64,000 nucleotides of DNA from Granulicella sp. L46. GTDB lineage: Bacteria; Acidobacteriota; Terriglobia; Terriglobales; Acidobacteriaceae. The notes below the pieces were generated by a model. It saw only the letters and a list, made by a program, of their open reading frames with translations, ran no database searches and was not told where the DNA came from. Location: positions 509,406 through 573,405 of the forward strand of contig NZ_LMUT01000009.1 in the NCBI RefSeq assembly GCF_009765785.1, written 5' to 3'. Shown one piece after another: positions 42,193-51,711 of this stretch. Made by a program: the position numbers and the translations under genes. Every line of letters begins with the position of its first letter. Position 1 is the stretch's first letter.

Positions 42193-43884
42193 ATGCAGGG
42201 TCCGATCGTCGATCTCGTACTGTTGTTGCTGCTGATCCTGTTCTTCGGATTGCAGCAGCGGCGTCGTCCGCAGGTCTACTTTCGGTTCTGGTTTGTGGGC
42301 TGGATCTTTGTCTTCTTGAGCTACGTGGCATGGTTTATACAGGCGAGGGAAACGAACTTCCAGCCGCTGCAGAATGCGGAGTGCTTCGACTTTCTGTTGC
42401 TGGGCGTGCTGACGTTCCTGATGTCGCTGCTGGCGAAGGAGCATGGGACGCGCAAGATTATCCTGTGCGGGTTGGCCCTGGCCGCGGCCTCGATGGTGAT
42501 TGTCGATACGCGAGAGTTCATGGCGATTCCGCCGCTGGTGCTGGCATCTGGAGTTCTGCTGGCCGAGGTTATCGGGTTTTCTATCGCGTTCATGCTGATC
42601 CCCAAGCGGTGGCCGCGCAGGCGCTACGGGGTTCTGGCGATCTGCGTGGTGTATGGATCGGCGTTGACGGCGTATGCGTGGCTGACGCCCGCGACGAACC
42701 TTGATCAATGCGTGGTGGTGGAGGTGCTGCTGTGCGCGGCGGTGATGTATGCGGGTTCGGCGGGCAGGCGTGGTGTTTCGGGGTGGGCAGGGACAGTGGG
42801 GTTTGCGGCGTGGGCAGGATTCTACCTGCTGAAGATGCATCCGGGGAATCCGGCGTGGCTGAAGATCGGGCTGGCCGAGTTCTGGAATTTTCCGAAGTAC
42901 TTTGTCGGCTTCTCGATGATCCTCAAGGTGTTTGAAGAGACCGCTGACGACAAGGCGCGGATGGCGGAGACGTTCCGCGATCTGTATGAGGACTTCCGGC
43001 TGTTGTATGACACGCATCCGCATCCGATGTGGATCTGCAATGAGTCGAGAGGACGGTTTCTGACGGCGAATGAGGCGGCCACCAAGGAGTATGGGTACAG
43101 CATCGCGGAGTTTCAGGGGATGACGATGTCCGAGCTGGAACTGCCTCACGACCCGGAGGCCGAAGAGGTGGACAGCGTGCTGGGCGAGCCGGCCGAGGGC
43201 GTGCGTGTGCGGCATCAGCACAAGGACGGCCGCGTGGTGTGGGTGAACATGGTGGAGCGGGAGATCGTGTACCTGGGGCAGGAGGCGCGGCTGGTGATTG
43301 CGCGCAATATTACGGAGCGGTTGAAGCTGGATCGCGAACTCTCTTTCCGCGCGCAGCATGATGTTCTGACGGGACTGCCCAACCGGCAACTGCTGGAGGA
43401 GCGTTTGGAGCAGTGCCTGCAATCCTGCCGTGTGGAAGAGCGGCGGGCCGCAGTGCTGACGATTGACGTGGACCACTTCAAGCTGATCAACGACACCTAT
43501 GGACATTTGGTGGGCGACGAATGCCTGAAGGAAGTGGCGGCGCGGTTGAAGAGCAAGATTCGCAAGGTGGACACGATTGCGCGGACGGGGGGCGAGGAGT
43601 TTACGGCCGTGGTGAGCGGGTTGAATAAGGCCTCGGATGCGGAGAAGGTGGCGGCGAGCCTGATGCGGGTGTTTGAGGCGCCGGTGGAGTTGCCGTTTGG
43701 GGCGCTGGGTGTGACGGTGAGTGTGGGTGTGGCGGTGTATCCGGACGACGCGGTCGATTCGACGACGTTGCGCCGGCTGTCGGATGAGGCGATGTATCGG
43801 GCCAAGCGTGCGGGCAGAAATCGGGCAGCGTATTCAGGGGAGAAGACGACGGTGCTGGACTTCAAGAAGCCAGAGGCGAGCTAG
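42193..43884 (+). CDS. Membrane diguanylate cyclase (7-helix region, PAS, GGDEF)
   Basis: A 563-residue inner-membrane enzyme that makes cyclic di-GMP from two GTP. About seven hydrophobic helices fill residues 1-245. A PAS domain follows (about 262-375: YDTHPHPMWICNESRGRFL, then RLVIARNITERLKL). The GGDEF domain runs from about 380, with HDVLTGLPNR, VDHFKLINDTYGH and the active-site motif GGEEF at 466-470, an accepted active form. The inhibitory site RxxD is present as R457-K-V-D460, five residues before the motif, so product feedback is expected. The sensed signal is unknown. It precedes a GGDEF/EAL gene by 427 bp on the same strand. ATG at 42193. Confidence 0.94.
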   Translation: MQGPIVDLVLLLLLILFFGLQQRRRPQVYFRFWFVGWIFVFLSYVAWFIQARETNFQPLQNAECFDFLLLGVLTFLMSLLAKEHGTRKIILCGLALAAASMVIVDTREFMAIPPLVLASGVLLAEVIGFSIAFMLIPKRWPRRRYGVLAICVVYGSALTAYAWLTPATNLDQCVVVEVLLCAAVMYAGSAGRRGVSGWAGTVGFAAWAGFYLLKMHPGNPAWLKIGLAEFWNFPKYFVGFSMILKVFEETADDKARMAETFRDLYEDFRLLYDTHPHPMWICNESRGRFLTANEAATKEYGYSIAEFQGMTMSELELPHDPEAEEVDSVLGEPAEGVRVRHQHKDGRVVWVNMVEREIVYLGQEARLVIARNITERLKLDRELSFRAQHDVLTGLPNRQLLEERLEQCLQSCRVEERRAAVLTIDVDHFKLINDTYGHLVGDECLKEVAARLKSKIRKVDTIARTGGEEFTAVVSGLNKASDAEKVAASLMRVFEAPVELPFGALGVTVSVGVAVYPDDAVDSTTLRRLSDEAMYRAKRAGRNRAAYSGEKTTVLDFKKPEAS

Positions 43885-44311
43885 CAAACCCCCCAAGGTG
43901 TGTACGGTGGGGAGGATTGGAAGCTTGAGGGATGCAGAGGGCGTTTGCAAACTGGGATCCGATGAGCGCCTTTCTGAATGTGCGAATGAACTATTTTGTA
44001 TGAAATGACGTACAGTCTAGTGAATCAATAGACACCCAAAGCTGCTGTTTTCAAACGCTTGACGGCGATTGAGACCATGGCAGATCGGCTCTGGTATAAC
44101 CAAACACGGACAATGATGTATCCCTGGACGCTGCGGGTAGCGGAAGTTCGTTGTTATTGATACCGGGGATTCGTTCAAGCAGAACAGGAGAGGCATCACG
44201 GTAGAGGGTGCCGCCTGAGTGCAAGGGCCGACCGAAAAATACGACCTCAACAGGTATGGGACTTCCCAGCCAGCTTGATTGAGTGATGCGGATTCTTAAG
44301 GCAAGCTCAAG
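43885..44311. other. Gap between the two c-di-GMP genes
   Basis: 427 bp with no gene I can support. GGAAGCTTGAGGGATGCAG at about 43919-43937 resembles GGAAAGCTTGAGGGATAGCAG near 41610, upstream of the preceding cyclase gene. No terminator with a clear T tract was found after the cyclase. Confidence 0.35.
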
Positions 44312-46504
44312 ATGGATGGAATAGCTAACTTTTTTTCTGTCGTACCGAATCCGATGGTCCTGGTAAACACGCAAGGCATCGTGGTGCTTGCGAATGAGCG
44401 CGTGTGCAATCTGTTTGGGTATGACGAGGGCGCGCTGACGGGGAAGGCGGTAGCGGATCTCATTCCGGAACGCTTTCGGGAATCGCATCTGAAGTTGCTG
44501 ACGACGTATTTTCAGGCACCGCACGTGCGTGAGATGGGGATTGGGATGGAGCTGACCGGGCTCCACAAAGATGGATCTGAATTTCCGGTGGAAGTGAGTT
44601 TGAATCCGTACGGGGAGAAGGACGCGGTCTACACGCTGGCGTCGGTGCGGGCGATCAAGGAGCGCAGGGCGACGGAGATCAGGATTCGCCATCTGAACCG
44701 GATCCTGGCGATGCAGAGCCGGATGCATGCGTTGATTGTGCGTGTGCATGACCGCGAAGAGCTGTTTCGTGAGGCGTGCCGCATTGCGGTGGAGGCGGGC
44801 GCGTTCACCATGGCCTGGATCGGGCTGGTGGATCCAGAGACTTCGCAGATACAGGTGGTTGCGAGTCATGGCGCGCGCGCGAAGGAGTACCTGACAGATA
44901 TTGAGGCCGAGGTACCGCTTTCGGCAGGGCCTGCAGGGACTGCAATCACCGAGAACCGGCCGGTGTGGATACAAAACCCGGAGGACCAAGAACTCGACAC
45001 CCCATGGCACCGACATGGGAAGGGTTTTGGCTGGAGTTCGATGGCAACGTTGCCCCTGCATCGAGCGGGTGTGCCGATCGGCGCGCTGGTACTGTATGCG
45101 GGCGAGATTGGCGCATTCGACGAAGAGGAAGAGCGGCAGCTGATGGAGCTGGCGGCGAATCTTTCGTTCGCGATCGACCATATCGAGAAGGAGCGCAAGC
45201 TCAACTACCTGGCCTACTACGATGTGCTGACCGGGCTGGCGAATCGCACGCTGTTTCTTAATCGCGTGACGCATTACCTGCGCAGCGCGGTGAGCGGACG
45301 CAAGAAGCTTGCCGTGTTCCTGATTGATCTTGATCGGTTCAAGAATATTAACGACAGCCTTGGGCAGTTGGCAGGCGATAAATTGCTCAGGCAGGTAGCC
45401 AAGTGGCTGACGCGCGAAGTAGGCGACGCGAATCTGCTGGCGCGGCTGGATGCCGATCACTTTGCGGTGGTGATTCCTGAGATTGGGCAGGAAGATGACG
45501 TGGCGCTGCTGGTGGAGGGATGGATGAAGGCGCTGCGCGATCATCCGTTTGGGGTGAAGACGGCGACGTTCCGGATCAGCGGGAAGGTCGGGATTTCGAT
45601 GTATCCGGAGGATGGGTCGAACGCGGATACGCTATTCAAGCACGCGGAGGTAGCGCTGAAGCAGGCGAAGGCCAGCCGCAATCGATACCTGTTCCACACG
45701 CCGAAGATGACGGAGATGATGGCGGGCAAGTTTGTGCTGGAGAATCAGCTGCGCCAGGCGTTGGATAAGCACGAGTTCATGCTGCACTATCAGCCCAAGA
45801 TGAACATGGCGAGCGGTAAGCTGACGGGCGCGGAGGCGTTGATTCGGTGGAACGATCCGCGCACAGGGTTGGTGCCGCCGGGCCGCTTTACGCCGATGCT
45901 GGAAGAGACTGGGCTGATCTACGAGGTGGGGCGCTGGGCGCTGGGACAGGCGATCGAGGATTACCTGCGCTGGCGGCGGTCCGGGCTGCCGGCGGTGCGC
46001 ATCGCGGTGAATGTTTCGCCGCTACAGTTGCGCAATCGTCACTTCATCGGGGACATCGAACGGGCGATTGGCAGTGATCGCGATGCGGCGGCCAGCCTGG
46101 AGCTCGAGATCACCGAAGGCCTCATCATGGAGGACGTGGACTATAGCATCGCGACGCTGCGTGCGATCCGCGCGATGGGTGTGAGCATTGCGATTGATGA
46201 CTTCGGCACGGGATTTAGCTCGCTCAGTTATCTTTCGAAGCTGCCGCTGGATACGCTGAAGATTGATCGCACGTTTGTGTCGGACCTGACGGAGGCGCCG
46301 GAGGGGTTGGCGCAGGTGTCCACGATCATTAATTTGGCGCACTCGCTAAACCTGAAGGTGGTGGCTGAAGGAGTGGAGACGGCGGAGCAGGCGCGGCTGT
46401 TGAAGATGCTGGGTTGCAACGAGATGCAGGGGTTTTATCTGAGCAAACCGCTGCCGGGGAATCTGTTTGAGTCGCGCTATCTTTCTCCGTATCACGCAGG
46501 CTGA
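44312..46504 (+). CDS. PAS-GAF-GGDEF-EAL protein, predicted c-di-GMP phosphodiesterase
   Basis: A 730-residue soluble protein. PAS at about 1-120 (VVPNPMVLVNTQGIVVLANE), GAF at about 140-290, GGDEF at about 298-455, EAL at about 475-720. In the GGDEF domain the start (YDVLTGLANR, DLDRFKNINDSLG) is normal, but the active-site motif reads DADHF (390-394) instead of GGDEF, so cyclase activity should be lost; such domains often bind GTP to tune the EAL domain. The EAL domain looks active: E508-A-L, LELEITEG, AIDDFGTGFSSLSYLSKLPL, LKIDRTFV and VVAEGVET. Predicted role: degrading c-di-GMP in response to a ligand. No membrane helices. ATG at 44312. Confidence 0.93.
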   Translation: MDGIANFFSVVPNPMVLVNTQGIVVLANERVCNLFGYDEGALTGKAVADLIPERFRESHLKLLTTYFQAPHVREMGIGMELTGLHKDGSEFPVEVSLNPYGEKDAVYTLASVRAIKERRATEIRIRHLNRILAMQSRMHALIVRVHDREELFREACRIAVEAGAFTMAWIGLVDPETSQIQVVASHGARAKEYLTDIEAEVPLSAGPAGTAITENRPVWIQNPEDQELDTPWHRHGKGFGWSSMATLPLHRAGVPIGALVLYAGEIGAFDEEEERQLMELAANLSFAIDHIEKERKLNYLAYYDVLTGLANRTLFLNRVTHYLRSAVSGRKKLAVFLIDLDRFKNINDSLGQLAGDKLLRQVAKWLTREVGDANLLARLDADHFAVVIPEIGQEDDVALLVEGWMKALRDHPFGVKTATFRISGKVGISMYPEDGSNADTLFKHAEVALKQAKASRNRYLFHTPKMTEMMAGKFVLENQLRQALDKHEFMLHYQPKMNMASGKLTGAEALIRWNDPRTGLVPPGRFTPMLEETGLIYEVGRWALGQAIEDYLRWRRSGLPAVRIAVNVSPLQLRNRHFIGDIERAIGSDRDAAASLELEITEGLIMEDVDYSIATLRAIRAMGVSIAIDDFGTGFSSLSYLSKLPLDTLKIDRTFVSDLTEAPEGLAQVSTIINLAHSLNLKVVAEGVETAEQARLLKMLGCNEMQGFYLSKPLPGNLFESRYLSPYHAG

Positions 46505-46658
46505 TGGGGCTGCATCGAGCAGGTCGAGGGCCAGTGTGGGGACGTATCGCCTGAGGAACCCGGTGGAAAAAATTCAGCTTCTATTGTTGTAGCGGTTATT
46601 GTGCATTTGCGTTGCACGAGCATGCTTTAGGCAGGTTAGGACATCTGCGGGGGAACGC

Positions 46659-47858
46659 ATGCAAATGCAATCGAAGGTTACGAGCCAATGGAAGCAGCCA
46701 CTCGCGACCCAAGAGTTTACGACCGGGGTCTCGCTGCACAGCCACACGAGCGTGTCGGAAGAGACGCTCGGGTTCATCCACGCAATGTTTGTGGTGATGC
46801 CCGGGTTGAAGCGGGTTTTTGACTTCTACGCGGACCGTAGCGCGCGGTATGGCGTGACGCTGGATTATGCGCGTGCCAACTGGCGGCCGCCACTGCAACC
46901 CAAGATGGCGTATGACCTCGAGTCGAAGCAGATTCAGCGGCTGGGGATGAACTCGCTTGTGTCGATCACGGACCATGACACGATCGAAGCGCCGATGCTG
47001 CTGCGGACGGTGCCATCGTCGCGGCATATTCCGGTGAGCGTGGAATGGTCGGCGCCGTTTGGCCGGACAATCTTTCACCTGGGGATTCATAACATCCCGA
47101 GCCGCGATGGCATGGAGTGGATGCGGCGGTTCGAGGAGTACACGGCCGCTGCTGAGGCACGGCTGGCCACCCCGCAGCAGGGAACGGCCGAGATGGATGC
47201 GCGGCTGTTGAGCATGCTGCGCGAGTTGCACGAGAGTCCGCAGGTGCTGATCGTGTTCAACCATCCGCTGTGGGATCTGCACAAGGTTGGGCCGATGCAT
47301 CAGGCCGAGGTGCTGCGGTTTCTGCGCGAGGCGGGGCGGACGATTCATGCGATCGAACTGAACGGGCTGCGGCATGTGCGCGAGAATCGCGATGCGGCGC
47401 AACTGGCGAAGGAGACGGGACACCTGGTGATCTCGGGCGGCGACCGGCATGGGCTGGAGCCGAACGCGAATATCAACCTCACGTCGGCTGCGAGCTTTAC
47501 GGAGTTCGTGGAAGAGATTCGGGTGGATCGCGTGAGCCATGTGCACTTCATGCCGCAGTATCAGGAGCGTTGGGAGCAGAGAATCTTCCGCTCGACGCTG
47601 AATGCGGTCACCGACTTTCCTGAGTTCATGCCGGGCTGGCAGCGGTGGGATGAGCGTGCGTTTCATCCGGATAAGGATGGCGTGATGCGGTCGTTTTCGG
47701 AGCTGTGGCCCCGAGGGCACGCGCCGCGGTTGCTCCGCGGAGCAATCCAGGTGGTGCGACTGGGTGGGGTGCGCGGGCTTTCTGCTCCGCTCAGCCTCGC
47801 GTTCCCGGGGGTAAACAGGCTGGAGCGGGAGATGAGCGTGGGAGCGGAGTGGGTGTAA
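46659..47858 (+). CDS. PHP-domain metal-dependent hydrolase-like protein
   Basis: A 399-residue cytoplasmic protein with the polymerase-and-histidinol-phosphatase (PHP) fold. Metal-ligand motifs: SLHSHTSVSEETL, SITDHDTIEAP, VFNHPLWDLHK and ISGGDRHG. The family hydrolyses phosphoesters with two or three metal ions; the substrate here is unknown. The segment between the first two motifs (FVVMPGLKRVFDFYADRSARY) is longer than in short PHP proteins. The frame is open from 46599, but the ATG at 46659 with GCGGGGGA before it starts the conserved part. The gene ends with a strong terminator. Confidence 0.85.
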   Translation: MQMQSKVTSQWKQPLATQEFTTGVSLHSHTSVSEETLGFIHAMFVVMPGLKRVFDFYADRSARYGVTLDYARANWRPPLQPKMAYDLESKQIQRLGMNSLVSITDHDTIEAPMLLRTVPSSRHIPVSVEWSAPFGRTIFHLGIHNIPSRDGMEWMRRFEEYTAAAEARLATPQQGTAEMDARLLSMLRELHESPQVLIVFNHPLWDLHKVGPMHQAEVLRFLREAGRTIHAIELNGLRHVRENRDAAQLAKETGHLVISGGDRHGLEPNANINLTSAASFTEFVEEIRVDRVSHVHFMPQYQERWEQRIFRSTLNAVTDFPEFMPGWQRWDERAFHPDKDGVMRSFSELWPRGHAPRLLRGAIQVVRLGGVRGLSAPLSLAFPGVNRLEREMSVGAEWV

Positions 47859-47901
47859 GGCAGGGGATAGGGGATAGAGTGTAGAGGATAGGGAAAGACC
47901 C

Positions 47902-47930
47902 AAGGGCGCGGCTTCGGCTGCGTCCTTTTT
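47902..47930 (+). terminator. Strong rho-independent terminator after the PHP gene
   Basis: An 11-bp stem (47902-47912 with 47917-47927, two G-U pairs) capped by a TTCG tetraloop and followed by TTT. It lies 43 bases after the PHP gene stop. Confidence 0.8.
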
Positions 47931-48057
47931 GCGTTTGGGGATGCTTGCGGGCGTGGGTGGGGAATTTGAGCGTTGGGCGTTAATCGCCGAACGGCGCTGT
48001 GATATCCGACACATACGGTCTGAGTTATATGGGACTACGGTGGTCGTATATCGCAAT

Positions 48058-48071
48058 GGCGCTTGTTTAGC
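48058..48071 (+). promoter_or_regulatory. Weak sigma-54-like site upstream of the third complete receptor gene
   Basis: TGGCGCTTGTTTAGC has GG (48058-48059) and GC (48070-48071) with the required 10-base spacing, but TAGC replaces TTGC. It is 50 bp upstream of the receptor start. Recorded because another receptor gene in the window has a perfect sigma-54 site. Confidence 0.3.
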
Positions 48072-48120
48072 GGGTTGCGGCACCAAACGCTGACCGATTG
48101 GTGAGGAAGGTTTTAGAGCA

Positions 48121-51100
48121 ATGTGCAGGGTCGCGAAGAGTGTTGGGTTGATTTTGGGATTGTGTTCGGTTGTGGGAATTCGTGGGCAGAATGTCGAGGT
48201 AACTGAGATTGCAAAGCCGGACCGGGTGTGGGTGTCGGGTGTGGTGGTGGACGCTTCGGGTGCGGGCATTGGGCAGTCGGAGTTGGTGTTGGAGCGTGGG
48301 GGCGCGGAGGTTGCGGAGGCCAAGGCGAGTGCGGCGGGGCGGTTCGAGGTGCCGCTGCCGGAGGGGATCGCGTCGGGCGCGGAGGGAGCGTGTTCGCTGG
48401 TGGTGACGGCGGCGGGATTTGAGCCCAGCACCACGCCGGTAGCCTGCGGAGCGGAGGGGCGGGCACTGACGATTCAGTTGGGGGTGGCGAGAGCGTCGGA
48501 GCAAGTGGAGGTGGAGGGCGACGCGGCGGGTGGGGATGTTGAGCCGAACGAGACGCAACTGGGGTCGGTGCTGAACCGGCAGCAGATGGCGAGCGTGCCG
48601 CTGAATGGGCGAAGCTTTACGGATTTGCTGGCGCTGACGCCGGGGGTGGTTCCGCAGAGCTCGACGCAACCGAACGCGGTGGTGATGAGTGGCGTGGCGA
48701 GCACGCCGCCGTCGGGTGATTTGGATATTGGCGCGCTGAGCGTGAGTGGGCAGCGCGAGACGCAGAATGCGTTTCGGGTGAACGCCGCGAATGTGCAGGA
48801 AGACGAGAACATGGGCGTGGCAGTGGTGCCGACGCTGGACTCGATTTCTGATTTGGAGGTGCTGACGAGCGAGTTCGACGCGAAGCTGGGAAACCAGAGT
48901 GGTGGACAGATTTCGGTGACGACGCGCAGTGGGGGCGACCGCCTGCATGGGAGTGTGTATGACTATTTTCGGAACACGGCGCTGGATGCGCGGAATTACT
49001 TTTCGCTGACGCGTGCGCCATTTCATCAGCAGATGTTTGGTGGGACGATTGGAGGGCCGGTGCCGCGGGCGAAGAACCTGTTTTTCTTTGGCGACTACCA
49101 GGGGACTCGGCAGACGCAGGGCGTGGATACCGGGTTGATTGCGGTGCCGACGGTGGCGGACCGCGCGGGGAATTTGTCCGACCAGAGCGCGGCGCTGACT
49201 GGGTCGGTCAGCGGGCCTTACTTTGCGCAGTTGCTGAGTAGCAAGCTGGGGTATGCGGTTGCGCAGGGTGAGCCGTATTACTCGGCGAGTTGTACGGCGG
49301 CAAATGCGCAGTGCGTGTTTCCGGGCGGGGTGATTCCGCAGAGTGTGTTTTCAGCACCGGCGCAGCATTTGCTGCAGTACATTCCGCAGCCGAATGCGGG
49401 AAGTGGAACGTTCTCGACGTCTACGTATGCGCAGACGGTGCGGGACGATAAGGGCTCGGTGCGGGTCGATCGGGAGACGCGGTGGGGTGCGTTGATGGGG
49501 TACTACTTTCTCGACGATTACTCGCTGCTGAATCCGTATCCGACCGGACAGGGGGGAGCGACGGTGCCGGGATTTAATGCGCAGACGAATGGGCGTGCGC
49601 AGTTGGTGGCGGTGAATCTCCAAACCGTGATGGGTGCGACGGGAACCAATCTGGCGCATGTGAGTTATATGCGGAACGCTGCGGCGGCGGGACAGCCGCG
49701 CGGCGGTGTGGGTGTGTCGCTGGCGTCACAGGGATTTGTTACGGGCGAGGGCACGTCGGGGATTGTGCCGCTGCTGCCGGATATTGAGGGCGTGGCGAAT
49801 GTGATCTTCAACGGCTACACGATGGGTGTGGATGTCACGAGTTTGTACCAGGCGGAGAACACGTTTGAGGTTGGCGACGACATGAGCCGAACTATAGGTC
49901 AGCATGTGATTTCATTTGGCGCTGACTTTCATGCCGACCAGATCAACACGCATCCGACGGTCTATGACAACGGAAGCTTTTCGTTTACGGGGAGCGAGAC
50001 GGGTTCGGATTTCGCGGACTTTCTGCTGGGGATCGATTCAAGTTACACGCAGGGTCAAGGGCAAAAGTTTTATAACCGGAATCACTACCTTGGCTTGTAT
50101 GGGCAGGATAGCTGGAGGGTGAGTCCGCAGTTGACGCTGAACTATGGGCTGCGCTGGGATGTGCTGCCGCCATGGTCGGAGAAATTCAACCAATTGCAGA
50201 CGCTGAATCCGGACGAGCAGTCGCTGGTGTTTCCGAATGCGCCGAAGGGGATTTTGTTTCCGGGTGATCCGGGAGTGCCGACCACTCTCTCGCCAACGCG
50301 ATACGGAAATGTCGCGCCGCGGGTCGCAGCTTCGTGGGCACCGAAGGCGAGGCCGGGTGCGCTTGCATGGATGCTGGGAGCTCCGGGAGCTACGCTGGTG
50401 AAGGCAGGCTATGGGGTGTACTACAGCGCGTTCGAAGGTTTGTCGGCTGGCATCATGAGCGGCAATCCGCCGTATGGTTTCACCGACACGAGTGCGGCGC
50501 CGACGCTGTTCAACGAGCCGTTTGTGACGGCGGCGACGGGCGTCAGTGTGGGGCAGCGGTTTCCGTTGCAGACCGTGGCGTATGGAGCCTCGCAGACGCA
50601 TCCAAACACGAGCGTGAACTGGGCGAACTTCGAGCCGCTCGACGGCATTCCCGCGTTTGCGATGAACAACGTGACGCCGTATGCGGAGAACTACAGCGTG
50701 TCGGTGGAGCGCGAGGTCGGCGCGCATACGGTGGTCAGCGCGGGGTATGTGGGGACGCAGGCGCATCATCTTTTAGTTATTCAAGAAGTGAACCCGGGTG
50801 ATCCGGCGGCGTGTTTGGCGCTGAGTACGCCGGCCAGCGTGGCGTCGGGGTCGGCTACGTGCGGGCCGTTCGGCGAGAGCAGCACGTATACGACGGCGGC
50901 GGGGAAGGTGGTACAGGGGACGCGCACGGATTTCGGGCCGGCGTTCGGCAGCGTAAATCTGCAGCGAACGATTGCGAACTCGCACGACAATGCGCTGGAG
51001 GTAAGTGTGAAGCACTCGACGCGCACGCTGTTTTTGCAGGTGGGATATACGTGGAGCAAGTCGATTGATCAGTCGTCGAGTTTGGCGGAGGCGGTGTACC

Positions 51101-51711
51101 CGAATGTGCCTGGACTGAGCAATGCGGGGATGAGTCGCGCGCTTTCGGCGTTTGATCTGACGCAGAACTTTGTGGCGACGTATCGGTACACGCTGCCGCT
51201 GGGGAGCATGTGGAAGGGGCATGCTCGGTTGACGGAGGGTTGGAATGTGTCGGGGCTGACGCGGTTCAGCACGGGATTTCCGGTGACGCTGCTGAATAAC
51301 AATGACACGTCGTTGCTGGGGACGCAGCCGAACGGCATCAACAACAATGGCATCGATGAGCCGGAGGTTGCGGTGGGTGATATGCAAGTAAATCATCGGC
51401 CGGGGACCGGCGGGTACGCGTTCAATACGAATTTGTTTTCGCTGCCGGCACTGGGGACGCTGGGCAATGCGCGACGGCGGTTCTTCTATGGCCCGGGCGC
51501 GGAGAACACCGACCTCGCGCTGGAGAAGACGACTCAGCTGCGCAAGGGCATGTCGCTAGATTTGCGCGCGGAGGCGTTCAATGTGTTCAACCACGGACAG
51601 TTCTTTGGGCCTGCGGCGGTGAGCGGAAATATTTCGAGCACGAACTTTGGGCAGGTGCAGAGCTCGTCGAGCCCGCGACTGATGCAGCTGGCGGCGCGAT
51701 TCACGTTCTAA
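48121..51711 (+). CDS. TonB-dependent receptor with carboxypeptidase-like N-terminal domain
   Basis: A 1196-residue outer-membrane receptor. Signal peptide (AKSVGLILGLCSVVGIRGQ), a carboxypeptidase regulatory-like domain (WVSGVVVDASGAGIGQSELV, AAGRFEVPLPEG), then the plug (VPLNGRSFTDLLALTPGVVP, GALSVSGQRETQNAFRVNAA) and the barrel with GNQSGGQISVTTRSGGDRLH, FGGTIGGPVPRAKNLFFFGD and the terminal LMQLAARFTF. Same Oar-like family as the other receptors here but diverged from them. Ligand unknown. The stop codon TAA (51709-51711) directly abuts the stop of the convergent FG-GAP gene. GAGGAAGG lies 11 bases before the ATG. Confidence 0.92.
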   Translation: MCRVAKSVGLILGLCSVVGIRGQNVEVTEIAKPDRVWVSGVVVDASGAGIGQSELVLERGGAEVAEAKASAAGRFEVPLPEGIASGAEGACSLVVTAAGFEPSTTPVACGAEGRALTIQLGVARASEQVEVEGDAAGGDVEPNETQLGSVLNRQQMASVPLNGRSFTDLLALTPGVVPQSSTQPNAVVMSGVASTPPSGDLDIGALSVSGQRETQNAFRVNAANVQEDENMGVAVVPTLDSISDLEVLTSEFDAKLGNQSGGQISVTTRSGGDRLHGSVYDYFRNTALDARNYFSLTRAPFHQQMFGGTIGGPVPRAKNLFFFGDYQGTRQTQGVDTGLIAVPTVADRAGNLSDQSAALTGSVSGPYFAQLLSSKLGYAVAQGEPYYSASCTAANAQCVFPGGVIPQSVFSAPAQHLLQYIPQPNAGSGTFSTSTYAQTVRDDKGSVRVDRETRWGALMGYYFLDDYSLLNPYPTGQGGATVPGFNAQTNGRAQLVAVNLQTVMGATGTNLAHVSYMRNAAAAGQPRGGVGVSLASQGFVTGEGTSGIVPLLPDIEGVANVIFNGYTMGVDVTSLYQAENTFEVGDDMSRTIGQHVISFGADFHADQINTHPTVYDNGSFSFTGSETGSDFADFLLGIDSSYTQGQGQKFYNRNHYLGLYGQDSWRVSPQLTLNYGLRWDVLPPWSEKFNQLQTLNPDEQSLVFPNAPKGILFPGDPGVPTTLSPTRYGNVAPRVAASWAPKARPGALAWMLGAPGATLVKAGYGVYYSAFEGLSAGIMSGNPPYGFTDTSAAPTLFNEPFVTAATGVSVGQRFPLQTVAYGASQTHPNTSVNWANFEPLDGIPAFAMNNVTPYAENYSVSVEREVGAHTVVSAGYVGTQAHHLLVIQEVNPGDPAACLALSTPASVASGSATCGPFGESSTYTTAAGKVVQGTRTDFGPAFGSVNLQRTIANSHDNALEVSVKHSTRTLFLQVGYTWSKSIDQSSSLAEAVYPNVPGLSNAGMSRALSAFDLTQNFVATYRYTLPLGSMWKGHARLTEGWNVSGLTRFSTGFPVTLLNNNDTSLLGTQPNGINNNGIDEPEVAVGDMQVNHRPGTGGYAFNTNLFSLPALGTLGNARRRFFYGPGAENTDLALEKTTQLRKGMSLDLRAEAFNVFNHGQFFGPAAVSGNISSTNFGQVQSSSSPRLMQLAARFTF

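Noticed and set aside
46596-48434. 612-codon minus-strand frame
   Set aside because: Spans the opposite strand of the PHP gene and its terminator, with low-complexity Arg/His/Pro composition and no family motif.
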